From: Candidatus Ruminococcus equi
GTDB taxonomy: Bacteria; Bacillota; Clostridia; Oscillospirales; Acutalibacteraceae
Reading direction: 5' to 3'
NCBI GenBank assembly: GCA_018065465.1
Contig: JAGHTC010000058.1
Location: forward strand, 1-64,000
DNA: 64,000 nt
Numbering within the stretch: the first letter of the stretch is position 1; every line of letters starts with the position of its first letter. Shown here one piece after another: positions 26,802-34,217 of the stretch. The translations under genes were made by a program, and so were the position numbers. Under the pieces are notes generated by a model that ran no database searches, was not told the DNA's origin, and saw only the letters and a list, made by a program, of their open reading frames with translations.

Positions 26802-26826
26802 GGTGGAGACTATTGGAATCGAACCA
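26801..26826 (-). pseudogene. 3' remnant of a tRNA gene, probably tRNA-Ala
   Basis: On the minus strand this 26-nt piece reads as a T-loop (GGTTCGATTCC), an acceptor 3' strand AGTCTCC, discriminator A73 and CCA. U at position 70 with A73 fits the G3-U70 signature of tRNA-Ala. Sequence 5' of about tRNA position 50 is missing and replaced by the GNAT gene end, so it cannot make a tRNA. Confidence 0.7.
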
Positions 26827-26841
26827 AATAAAAAGAACATA

Positions 26842-27309
26842 TTATTTTGCCATATCTTCCAACGTTTTTCCTGTTATGCGGTAAGTTGTCCAATCGGTCA
26901 TCGGGACTGCACCCATAGATTTATAAAATTCTATGCTCGGGGTGTTCCAGTCAAGGCACCACCATTCAAGCCGTCCGCAACCACGTTCTACGGCTATTTG
27001 AGCAAGTTTAGTGAGTAAGGCTTTTCCATAGCCTTTTCCCCTGTATTCAGGCAAAACAAACAGGTCTTCGAGATAAATTCCCGCTCTGCCTAAGAATGTC
27101 GAAAAATTATGAAAGAATAAAGCAAAGCCGACTTTTTTGCCGTCTTCTACAGCAAAAATAACTTCTGCTTTTTTTAAATCGAAAAGCCAATGTTCCAGTG
27201 TCTTTTCGTCTGCGACAACTTCATCTGCCATCTTTTCATACTCGGCAAGTTCCTTGATAAATTTCAAGATGTCCGATACATCTTCCCTTTTGGCAAAAAC
27301 AATATCCAT
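26842..27309 (-). CDS. GNAT-family N-acetyltransferase
   Basis: A 155-residue single-domain GNAT. The acetyl-CoA binding motif A is LPEYRGKGYGKALL (about 87-100), and a preceding strand reads GIYLEDLFV. The closest family by appearance is the diamine/spermine acetyltransferase-like group (GRLEWWCLDWNTPSIEFYKSMGA), but the substrate is not determined. It has its own promoter, and its stop lies 15 nt from a tRNA-Ala fragment whose terminator it uses. Confidence 0.88.
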   Translation of the reverse strand: MDIVFAKREDVSDILKFIKELAEYEKMADEVVADEKTLEHWLFDLKKAEVIFAVEDGKKVGFALFFHNFSTFLGRAGIYLEDLFVLPEYRGKGYGKALLTKLAQIAVERGCGRLEWWCLDWNTPSIEFYKSMGAVPMTDWTTYRITGKTLEDMAK

Positions 27310-27336
27310 AATCCGCTCCTAAAACTTAATATAAAA

Positions 27337-27365
27337 ATTATACAACAGGATATTTTTTTATTCAA
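27337..27365 (-). promoter_or_regulatory. Promoter of the GNAT gene
   Basis: TTGAAT, 17-nt spacer, TATAAT on the minus strand, followed by the SD AGGAGCGG. Confidence 0.65.
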
Positions 27366-27390
27366 GATAAATCTGTTTTGTGAAAAACTC

Positions 27391-27583
27391 ACGCTAACGC
27401 GTAATGATAATCGTTCATATTTCAAACGATGTTGTGCCTTTGGCACAGTGATGATATGGCTTACGCCATAGTGATATTTTGCTAAGCAAAAGTGATGTGA
27501 TGTGTTCAATAATGTCCACAGACACATCACTTGACGAAGTCAAGCATCACGCTGACAGGCATATCTCGTTTCGCTTGCGAAAC
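27391..27583. repeat. Array of short hairpins
   Basis: At least seven short stem-loops lie nearly end to end: 27391-27402, 27410-27430, 27433-27447, 27455-27470, 27477-27491, 27492-27530, 27530-27544 and 27568-27583. Several are joined by the spacer GTGATRT. Stems are 4-8 bp with loops of 2-9. No ORF is present. It lies between the GNAT promoter and the tRNA-Arg terminator. Confidence 0.65.
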
Positions 27584-27597
27584 ACATCGTTCAAAAA

Positions 27598-27633
27598 AAT
27601 CTCTTTTGTCTGATGACAAAAGAGATTTTTTTG
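27598..27633. terminator. Terminator of tRNA-Arg
   Basis: A perfect 13-bp stem (AATCTCTTTTGTC/GACAAAAGAGATT, loop of 4) flanked by A-runs and T-runs on both sides, so it works in both directions. It starts a few nt after the tRNA CCA end. Confidence 0.85.
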
Positions 27634-27634
27634 T

Positions 27635-27711
27635 TGGCGTTCCCGAGAGGATTCGAACCTCCGGCCTACCGCTTAGGAGGCGGTCGCTCTATCCAACTGA
27701 GCTACGGAAAC
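27635..27711 (-). tRNA. tRNA-Arg (anticodon CCT)
   Basis: A 77-nt cloverleaf with encoded CCA. The acceptor stem is GTTTCCG/CGGGAAC (one G-U), the anticodon stem ACCGC/GCGGT with loop CTCCTAA (anticodon CCT), the T-loop is TTCGAAT and the discriminator is G73. It reads AGG codons. Confidence 0.95.
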
Positions 27712-27724
27712 TTATTCGCTTTTC

Positions 27725-27753
27725 ATTATATCAAAACTTTATCGAATTTACAA
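27725..27753 (-). promoter_or_regulatory. Promoter of tRNA-Arg
   Basis: TTGTAA, 17-nt spacer, TATAAT on the minus strand, 14 nt before the tRNA 5' end. The region 27733-27810 is an imperfect duplication of 39 nt that includes the -35. Confidence 0.6.
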
Positions 27754-27818
27754 TACCATTCTTACAACTTCAAAAGTTTATCTGTTTTACAATACTATTC
27801 TGCCCTACTTTGAAAATT

Positions 27819-28979
27819 CTACATCAACTGGTGAGAAGCATAACACAAAAAGCCGATAAGAAGACAGAACAACAGCATAATTATTATTGTCGGGATAAAG
27901 CGTTTTTTGCGTTGATAAAGCATAGCAATATATTCTCTGACAAAGGCGTTCGGCCAAAAGTACCATTTTGTTTTGCTTCCTATTCCCTCCGGTTCCAAAC
28001 CGACATTTATTGCAAATATTCCGCTACGGAAAACATGGTAATTTGTAGTGCAGAACGCAACTTTTGCTTCTTTGTTTTCTTTTTCTATCAATGCTTTTGA
28101 GAACTGCATATTTTCAAAGGTGTTTTTTGATTTATTCTCTACTAAAATTCTGTCTTCCGATATGCCTTTTTCAAGAAGATAATTTCTCATTGCTTCGGCT
28201 TCGGAAATTCTTTCATCGTTACCTTTACCGCCTGATACAACGAATTTCAATGTTTTGCCGGTTTTTTCGTACTGATTTTCTGCAAATTCAACGGCGCGGT
28301 CAATTCTGCCACGCAACAACGGCAATGGCTTATTATCTTTTGAAATCTGGCAACCTAAAATGATTATATAATCTTTGTCATACTCGGGGATATGGCGTGC
28401 TGCCTTGTATCCGTAGATAATAAGTCCGAGCATAATACATTCCAAAAGGCAGATAACACCCGAGATAAACAGAGGAATACCGAAATCAAAAATGATAACA
28501 TATTCTACACCCGACAGATAAATCGGGAAAATAATTCTTTCGTATACTACATCCCACGAAACAGGGACAGTCAAAGTAACGAAAATAAAGAACAAGCCGA
28601 GAAATGTTCCGAGAAGATTTTTCCATGAGCGTCCCTCACGAAATAAAAGTACAACATTCGAAACAGACACAAGAAGAAATAACACAAGTACAAACGGCAA
28701 AATGCAGATAGTAAATCTTTGTGAAATATTGGAAAAACCTCCGATAATATGCTGAAAACTGCTTAATTCATAGGGGTTTGCTACAAATGACTCAGCTATA
28801 CTCCATATGGTAATCAACAAAACAAAAGCAAGGAATACGGCAAAAGAAAGATAGCCAACATTTGAAAAATCGTAGAGGGTTTTTCGCCTTGTTTTTACAA
28901 GTGATTTTAGTGAAATAAAAAGTAACAGTGCTTCTAGAATCAAAGTTACCGAGCAGGATATTATATCAAGATATATCAA
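27819..28979 (-). CDS. YdcF/SanA-type DUF218 membrane protein
   Basis: A 386-residue polytopic membrane protein. About five to six hydrophobic segments fill residues 1-195. The DUF218 domain follows (about 205-350): YIIILGCQI, LRGRIDRAVEF, VVSGGKGNDERISEAEAM and TTNYHVFRSG are family landmarks. A final membrane helix lies near the C-terminus. The family is linked to envelope integrity and wall-antigen synthesis, but its reaction is unknown. It diverges from mazF. Confidence 0.87.
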   Translation of the reverse strand: MIYLDIISCSVTLILEALLLFISLKSLVKTRRKTLYDFSNVGYLSFAVFLAFVLLITIWSIAESFVANPYELSSFQHIIGGFSNISQRFTICILPFVLVLFLLVSVSNVVLLFREGRSWKNLLGTFLGLFFIFVTLTVPVSWDVVYERIIFPIYLSGVEYVIIFDFGIPLFISGVICLLECIMLGLIIYGYKAARHIPEYDKDYIIILGCQISKDNKPLPLLRGRIDRAVEFAENQYEKTGKTLKFVVSGGKGNDERISEAEAMRNYLLEKGISEDRILVENKSKNTFENMQFSKALIEKENKEAKVAFCTTNYHVFRSGIFAINVGLEPEGIGSKTKWYFWPNAFVREYIAMLYQRKKRFIPTIIIMLLFCLLIGFLCYASHQLM

Positions 28980-29138
28980 AACTATTCACCTTCTTATACA
29001 TACAATAAAAAGATTAGGTTATCTTGTCGCAAATCAAAGGCACAAAAATCTATATTCCAAAATACTATGTACTAAGTATAAAAGACAAAAACAGGTCAAG
29101 AATATTAGTAACTTAGGAAATCTTGGAGTGAAGATAAT

Positions 29139-29489
29139 ATGAATGTGAAGCGTGGAGATATTTACTACGCTGATTTATCACCCGTTATCGGAAGTGAGCA
29201 AGGCGGAATACGCCCTGTACTTATCGTACAAAATGACATCGGAAACAGGTATTCGCCTACGGTTATCGCGGCGGCTATCACAAGCCAGCAGACAAAAGCA
29301 AAACTGCCTACTCATATTGCACTCGGTGCAAATTCGGGCGGTCTTTCTAAAGACTCGGTTGTGCTATTGGAACAAGTCAGAACAATAGACAAAAAACGAC
29401 TTAAAGAAAAGATGGGGACTGTTCCCGATAACAGTATGAAAGCGATAAACGAGGCAATTTCCGTTTCGTTCGGCCTTACAACTACATAA
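29139..29489 (+). CDS. mazF: MazF/NdoA-type mRNA interferase toxin
   Basis: A 116-residue PemK/MazF endoribonuclease, very close in pattern to Bacillus NdoA. It has the N-terminal [24 protein letters not shown] loop (RNA-binding surface, conserved Arg), then VIAAAITSQ and the C-terminal [19 protein letters not shown]. The SD TTGGAGTGA lies before the ATG. No MazE-type antitoxin ORF precedes it; the 159 nt upstream carry no gene. The antitoxin may be elsewhere. Confidence 0.93.
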   Translation: MNVKRGDIYYADLSPVIGSEQGGIRPVLIVQNDIGNRYSPTVIAAAITSQQTKAKLPTHIALGANSGGLSKDSVVLLEQVRTIDKKRLKEKMGTVPDNSMKAINEAISVSFGLTTT

Positions 29490-29504
29490 TGCACGGCATT
29501 ATGA

Positions 29505-29538
29505 AAAACTCACCTTATGAAATCATAGGGTGAGTTTT
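29505..29538. terminator. Convergent terminator between mazF and metK
   Basis: A 10-bp perfect stem (AAAACTCACC/GGTGAGTTTT) followed by GTTTA on the plus strand and by a T-run on the minus strand. Confidence 0.8.
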
Positions 29539-29543
29539 GTTTA

Positions 29544-30731
29544 TCACAAGGATTTTACTGCTTCTATGAGTTGTTCTGTTTTGTCGGTGTCTTCCCATTT
29601 AACATTCAGGTCTTCGCGTCCCATATGACCGTATGAAGACAACGGTGCATATTTGATGTTACGCAGATTAAGTTCGCGGATAATAGATGCAGGACGGCAG
29701 TCGAAAACTTTTATAACTGCATTTGCTAACTGCTCATTTGTATATTTAGATGTTCCGAAAGATTCAACCATAACGGAAACTGGTTTTGCAACACCTATTG
29801 CATAGGCAAGTTGAACTTCGCACATTTTGGCAAGTCCTGCGGCTACTACATTCTTTGCGATATAGCGAGCAAAATAAGCGGCACTACGGTCAACTTTTGT
29901 CGGGTCTTTTCCGGAGAATGCTCCGCCGCCGTGACGGGCAAAACCGCCGTAGGTGTCTACAATAATCTTTCTGCCGGTAAGTCCACTGTCGCCGTTAGGA
30001 CCGCCGACTACAAAGCGTCCTGTCGGATTTACAAAAATCTTTGTATCATCATCTAGTAATTCTGCGGGAATAACAGGCTTGATTACAAATTCGATGATAT
30101 CTTTTCTTATCTGCTCGAGAGATACCTTTTCATCGTGCTGGGTTGAGATAACAACGGTATCAATACGCTTAATTTTATCGTCGTCGTATTCAACGGTTAC
30201 CTGACTTTTTCCGTCGGGACGCAAATATGTAAGAGTACCGTTCTTGCGGACTTCGGTCAATTTCTTTGACAATTTATGAGCAAGGGAAATCGACAAAGGC
30301 ATAAGTTCTTCTGTTTCGTCACAAGCAAAGCCGAACATCATTCCCTGGTCACCTGCACCGATAAGAGAATCGTCGTCAGATTCGCCCTCACGGTTCTCTA
30401 TTGAACTGTTTACGCCCATAGCGATATCGGGCGACTGTTTATCAAGCATTATATTAACTGTGCAGGTATCACAATTAAAGCCGATGCCGTCGCTGTCGTA
30501 ACCGATAAATCTTATTGCTTCTCTTGCGATTTTTTCAACATCTATATCGCAATCGGCAGAAATCTCGCCCATAATATTTACTGTATCTGTTGTTGCTGTG
30601 GTTTCGCACGCAACATGAGCAAATTTGTCTTTTTCAAAAATAGCATCCAAAACAGAATCGGAAATTCTGTCGCATAATTTGTCGGGATGTCCTTCCGTTA
30701 CCGATTCGGAAGTAAAAAAGTGTTTAGCCAT
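29544..30731 (-). CDS. metK: S-adenosylmethionine synthetase
   Basis: A 395-residue enzyme making SAM from methionine and ATP. Landmarks are the N-terminal [20 protein letters not shown], the hexapeptide [10 protein letters not shown] (about 125-134) and the P-loop-like [19 protein letters not shown] near 272. Full family length. Transcription is controlled by an upstream SAM-I riboswitch that would terminate when its own product accumulates. Confidence 0.98.
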   Translation of the reverse strand: MAKHFFTSESVTEGHPDKLCDRISDSVLDAIFEKDKFAHVACETTATTDTVNIMGEISADCDIDVEKIAREAIRFIGYDSDGIGFNCDTCTVNIMLDKQSPDIAMGVNSSIENREGESDDDSLIGAGDQGMMFGFACDETEELMPLSISLAHKLSKKLTEVRKNGTLTYLRPDGKSQVTVEYDDDKIKRIDTVVISTQHDEKVSLEQIRKDIIEFVIKPVIPAELLDDDTKIFVNPTGRFVVGGPNGDSGLTGRKIIVDTYGGFARHGGGAFSGKDPTKVDRSAAYFARYIAKNVVAAGLAKMCEVQLAYAIGVAKPVSVMVESFGTSKYTNEQLANAVIKVFDCRPASIIRELNLRNIKYAPLSSYGHMGREDLNVKWEDTDKTEQLIEAVKSL

Positions 30732-30764
30732 ATATCTTCCCCATTTCTATACAAAACAAAAAAA

Positions 30765-30890
30765 TACCGTTCGGTAAACCGAACGGAGATAAAACTCATC
30801 TTTCGGATTTACCGCAGGATTTAGCACCTTACAAATGCAGGTTGCCGGACTTCACAGGGCCTGTCCCTCAGTCGCTCTTGATAAGTGGTA
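30765..30890 (-). ncRNA. SAM-I riboswitch (S-box) of metK
   Basis: The minus strand shows the canonical SAM-I core: P1 ACTTATC/GATGAGT (30794-30886), then CTTATCAAGAG, GACTGAGGGA, the pseudoknot/J segments GAAGTCCGGCAACC and AAGGTGCTAAATCC, and AAAGATGAG. A terminator (CCGTTCGGT/ACCGAACGG plus a T-run, 30767-30786) directly follows. Confidence 0.96.
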
Positions 30891-30905
30891 TATTTATTTT
30901 TTATT

Positions 30906-30934
30906 ATAATACATCTACACAGGAAATTTGTCAA
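30906..30934 (-). promoter_or_regulatory. Promoter of metK
   Basis: TTGACA, 17-nt spacer, TATTAT on the minus strand, ending just upstream of the riboswitch. Confidence 0.75.
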
Positions 30935-30941
30935 TAAAAAA

Positions 30942-30961
30942 GCGGTTTGAAATCAAACCGC
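30942..30961 (-). terminator. Terminator of the glycyl-radical-like gene
   Basis: A 9-bp perfect stem (GCGGTTTGA/TCAAACCGC) followed on the minus strand by a T-run, 7 nt past the stop of the gene at 30969. Confidence 0.8.
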
Positions 30962-30968
30962 CGAAAAA

Positions 30969-31262
30969 TCATGCAATTTCTTCGAGAGCAGTACCGCAAT
31001 CGAGTGAATGTTTTACTCTGTCTTCAACCTCGGCACGCTTTGCATCGTTGAAACGGTCAACTGTTCCTACAAGATAACCGGTAATTCTTCTTATTCTTTC
31101 GAAAGGAACATTGTCATATGTATAATTCATATCAACAAATTCACCGTCAACTGTAAATTCAACCGAAGTGATATACTTGTCGGGATTAGCCTCTTTCAAA
31201 GATTTTACATACGCATCGATTTCTGCTTGCGGCATTGTTCCGCCTTTAACTGTAACTGTCAT
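30969..31262 (-). CDS. Stand-alone protein like the C-terminal glycyl-radical domain of NrdD
   Basis: A 97-residue protein. Residues about 58-90 (RRITGYLVGTVDRFNDAKR, then EVEDRVKH) match the C-terminal glycyl-radical region of anaerobic class III ribonucleotide reductase. The expected catalytic barrel and the four-Cys zinc site are absent. The candidate radical glycine is in ITGYL. I chose ATG 31260-31262, spaced from AAAGGGG; a GTG 18 nt upstream would use the SD as coding sequence. It has its own terminator. Family assignment is by motif; function is open. Confidence 0.7.
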   Translation of the reverse strand: MTVTVKGGTMPQAEIDAYVKSLKEANPDKYITSVEFTVDGEFVDMNYTYDNVPFERIRRITGYLVGTVDRFNDAKRAEVEDRVKHSLDCGTALEEIA

Positions 31263-31424
31263 AATATTATCCCCTTTCACGAAATTTTATGTCCTAAATA
31301 ATCACATTATGTTGGCTACAGTTAGAATATTAACACAATATATAGTGGTTTTCAAGTAACAAATTCATATTTATTATTACAATATTTTAATCTTATTTTG
31401 CCAGAAAGAATAATAAAGGCTTCT

Positions 31425-31967
31425 TCATTCCATAGAGGAATTTTGGCTGTAAAAAAGTTTAGTTTTTGTAACAGCGGGCATAACAAGATACAAAACTATT
31501 GCGGTAAGTGTTCCTGTTACCAAAGCAGAAACGCAAAGGACGGGCGTATATGCAAAAACCGTTTTATCGGTAAGCGCTACAGAAACAAGCAGTTGCCCGA
31601 AGTTGTGAAAAAATGCTCCCGAAATACCGATACCGATATAACCAAAACGCATTTTCTTTGCCGATAACAGCAAAAACATTACAAGGCAACTCAAAACGCC
31701 GCCGCAAAGGCTCATCAAAAATGCAGTAAAGCCACGCATTATAAGAGCAAAAAATGCTTTGACAAGGCAGACAAACAAGGCACTTGGCAAATTCAATACC
31801 GACAAAGCAAACATAACGGCAATGTTGGAAAGTCCCAACTTCATTCCGGGCAAAAGAAAAGGAATGTCGGGGATGAGCATTTCTATATAGGAAAGGACAA
31901 GTGCAATAGAAGCAACTAGGGCAGTTTGTGTTATATATAATGTATCAGATGATTTAGTTTCTTTCAT
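31425..31967 (-). CDS. Gx transporter family protein
   Basis: A 180-residue polytopic membrane protein, about five or six helices, of the Gx transporter family (often labelled heptaprenyl diphosphate synthase component I). Landmarks are PFLLPGMKLGLSNIAVMFAL near residue 36 and SLCGGVLSCLVMFLL near 87. It is similar in build to ECF-type S components. The true substrate is not known. It is 4 nt after the NusG_II gene; this pair is recurrent in Clostridia. Confidence 0.83.
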   Translation of the reverse strand: MKETKSSDTLYITQTALVASIALVLSYIEMLIPDIPFLLPGMKLGLSNIAVMFALSVLNLPSALFVCLVKAFFALIMRGFTAFLMSLCGGVLSCLVMFLLLSAKKMRFGYIGIGISGAFFHNFGQLLVSVALTDKTVFAYTPVLCVSALVTGTLTAIVLYLVMPAVTKTKLFYSQNSSME

Positions 31968-31971
31968 ATTA

Positions 31972-32361
31972 TCACCTTGCTATCGCGTCGGCTGAATCTG
32001 TTTTGCCTTCAATCGATAGGGATACTTTTGCAGGCAGACAAACAGAAGACGCACCGATATTTTTGATTTTTCCCGTATGAACGCAAAGCTTATCGGGACA
32101 TTCGGAAGAAAGAACGGACACGCCGTCAGGAGAATACTCAACCGTTACTTTCATATCACCGAGATATTCTTTTTCATATGTATCCGTAATTTTTGACAGT
32201 TCTACCCTATCGACCACTTCACCTTTTATTCTCACTACGGCGATAAGTTCATCGCTTTTTTGAAACGGCAATATAAAGCACATAACGGTAATCAAAATTA
32301 CAACCGCTATGCAAATAAGGTCGAGCGCAGAAAAGAGTTTTCGCTTTTCAACTTTGTTCAT
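31972..32361 (-). CDS. NusG domain II-containing membrane-anchored protein
   Basis: A 129-residue protein with one N-terminal membrane segment (about 12-34) and an extracytoplasmic NusG_II domain with SSECPDKLCVHTG and SVCLPAKVSLSIEG; its three cysteines are typical of the family. Despite the name it has no role in transcription. Function unknown; it pairs with the Gx transporter gene. I chose the second ATG (32359-32361), 6 nt after GAGGG. Confidence 0.83.
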   Translation of the reverse strand: MNKVEKRKLFSALDLICIAVVILITVMCFILPFQKSDELIAVVRIKGEVVDRVELSKITDTYEKEYLGDMKVTVEYSPDGVSVLSSECPDKLCVHTGKIKNIGASSVCLPAKVSLSIEGKTDSADAIAR

Positions 32362-32449
32362 AATCATCCCTCAAATTCAGTATAGCATAGAAAACCTTGC
32401 CTGTAATTCCCTATTATCATAAAAAAATAAGTAATTTTTTGCTTTATTT

Positions 32450-32462
32450 TTCTAAATTAGAA
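32450..32462. repeat. Palindrome copy 3 (TTCTAAATTAGAA)
   Basis: A perfect copy of TTCTA-N3-TAGAA in the divergent intergenic region 32362-32729, upstream of both flanking genes. Confidence 0.5.
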
Positions 32463-32488
32463 TTGTCATTTATTATCCCACTTGTCAT

Positions 32489-32565
32489 ATTTTTCGAAAA
32501 ATGAATAAATAAATTACAAGTTGTAACCGTTAATTTTGACTGGATTTTTGTATTTGTTGTATAAA
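32489..32565 (+). promoter_or_regulatory. Upstream regulatory region of the NlpC/P60 gene
   Basis: This gene-free stretch contains a perfect 14-bp palindrome ATTTTTCGAAAAAT (32489-32502) and a second possible promoter, TTGACT, 18-nt spacer, TATAAA (32536-32565), besides the nearer promoter at 32622. The rest of 32362-32729 is AT-rich with no gene. Confidence 0.35.
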
Positions 32566-32621
32566 ATTATGAACGAACTTTGAATTTTATTGGTATTTTA
32601 GCATTATTTTACCCCATGTAC

Positions 32622-32650
32622 TTGAATTGTTCATAATTCTTTGATATAAT
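32622..32650 (+). promoter_or_regulatory. Promoter of the NlpC/P60 gene
   Basis: TTGAAT, 17-nt spacer, TATAAT, about 80 nt before the TTG start. Confidence 0.65.
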
Positions 32651-32729
32651 AATGACAAATTTGTTACCAATATTTGATTTGAAATTTTTACTTACGACGT
32701 ATTATTCCGATTATATTGGAGGTTATATC

Positions 32730-34169
32730 TTGAAGATTACGAAAAGGATTATTTCAATACTCATTATTGTTGCAGTATTAACTACAGTATGTGTTATGAC
32801 AACTACGAGCTTCTCGGCAAGCGGTACAGGTACCGGTCTTGCTTCGTGGGCACTCAAAGCATACAACGAAGGTTGGAGTTATGTTTACGGCGGTTCTTCT
32901 GCCGGTGCAGTTGACTGTTCCGGACTTATTTATTCTTATGCCGGCGGTAACAGAGGCGGCGACGACCAGTACTATAACTCATCATACAGAGGCTCTGTAT
33001 CAAGCGGTATTCCGAATATTCACGGTCTCGGACTTTTCCAGCCAGGTCATGTCGGCGTTTATGTCGGCGGCGGTATGGCTGTTGATGCCCGCGGTGATGA
33101 ATACGGCGTATGCTATGAATCTGCGTACAGTCATCATTGGACTAACTACTTTAAAGTTCCCGGTGTCTCCTACCCTTCAACAGGCTGGGAAAAATTCCAG
33201 GGCGAATACTTCTACTATGAAGACGGCGAATACCTCTCTGATACTTCTAAAACAATAGACGGTGTTACATATTACTTCGACTCTGACGGTGTCTCATCAA
33301 ATGCACCGTCGAGCAACAGTTCATCATCTGAGAGTCAATCATCACAGCAGTCAACTTCTAATGTTCTTAAAAAAGGCTCAACAGGAGCAAAAGTAGAAAA
33401 ACTTCAGCAAAGACTTTATGACCTTGGCTACTATACAGGTCTTATAGACGGTGACTTCGGTGAACAAACCGAAAAAGCATTTATGCTCTTCCAAAAGGCT
33501 GCTGGACTTACACCTGACGGAATTGCAGGAAGTGATGTTGACTACCTTTATGCAGACGATGCACCTTCTTACAAAGAAGTCCTTAGCATCAGCAAAAAAG
33601 ACGATGAAGAAGTAGCACAAACATCGGAAGAAGCCGAAGAAGAAAAAGGCCAAGAGGAAAAAGAATTTACAGTCCTCAAAAACGGCGACTTTGATGAAAA
33701 AGTTGCTGATGTTCAGGAAAGACTTATCACCCTTGAATATTTAGAAGGTGAAGCAGACGGTTCTTTCGGTACTGCTACAGAAAAAGCAGTTAAGACTTTC
33801 CAAGGTGCAAACGGTATTACTCAATCAGGTGAAGTTGACAAGTTCACATACACCGTTCTCTTCTCCGACGAGGCAAAAGTAAATCCGCACCACGAAGAAG
33901 CAACACAGGAAGTTAAAGTTCAGAAAGAAACACAGGTTGCTACAAGAATAGCAAACACCGAAGCAGACCTCAAGACAAACGAACTTTCTCAAAAGGCTCT
34001 TTCCGGCGTTACTGATTCGCTTGGATTCTCGGCTGATAAAAACGGAAATAACTTCCAGTTTATTCTCTTGCTTGCTGCAATGATTTTAGTTATGACAATC
34101 ACATTCATCATTGTATATGCTCGCGAAAAGAAGAAAATGAAACGCAACAAACACCACAGATTCCAGTAA
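32730..34169 (+). CDS. NlpC/P60 cell-wall hydrolase with two peptidoglycan-binding repeats
   Basis: A 479-residue secreted, C-terminally anchored wall protein. A signal peptide (1-29) is followed by an NlpC/P60 domain (about 32-145): catalytic Cys in GAVDCSGLIY, His in PGHVGVYVG. A Ser-rich linker and two PG_binding_1 repeats come next (LKKGSTGAKVEKLQQRLYDL and LKNGDFDEKVADVQERLITL). The C-terminus has a membrane helix (FILLLAAMILVMTITFIIVY) and a basic tail. I chose the TTG at 32730 because TTGGAGG lies just before it and the signal peptide then starts with KITKR. It probably cleaves stem peptides. Confidence 0.88.
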   Translation: MKITKRIISILIIVAVLTTVCVMTTTSFSASGTGTGLASWALKAYNEGWSYVYGGSSAGAVDCSGLIYSYAGGNRGGDDQYYNSSYRGSVSSGIPNIHGLGLFQPGHVGVYVGGGMAVDARGDEYGVCYESAYSHHWTNYFKVPGVSYPSTGWEKFQGEYFYYEDGEYLSDTSKTIDGVTYYFDSDGVSSNAPSSNSSSSESQSSQQSTSNVLKKGSTGAKVEKLQQRLYDLGYYTGLIDGDFGEQTEKAFMLFQKAAGLTPDGIAGSDVDYLYADDAPSYKEVLSISKKDDEEVAQTSEEAEEEKGQEEKEFTVLKNGDFDEKVADVQERLITLEYLEGEADGSFGTATEKAVKTFQGANGITQSGEVDKFTYTVLFSDEAKVNPHHEEATQEVKVQKETQVATRIANTEADLKTNELSQKALSGVTDSLGFSADKNGNNFQFILLLAAMILVMTITFIIVYAREKKKMKRNKHHRFQ

Positions 34170-34180
34170 ATAAAAATTTA

Positions 34181-34209
34181 AGCCCTCCGTCAAACGGAGG
34201 GCTTTTCTT
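34181..34209. terminator. Convergent terminator between the NlpC/P60 gene and mscL
   Basis: A perfect 10-bp stem (AAGCCCTCCG/CGGAGGGCTT) with TTCTT on the plus strand and AAATTTTTATTT on the minus strand. Confidence 0.83.
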
Positions 34210-34217
34210 ATGCAAAT

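Noticed and set aside
27391-27583. A CRISPR array
   Set aside because: The units are not identical repeats with unique spacers of constant length; they are unrelated small stems with a short linker, and no cas gene is present.
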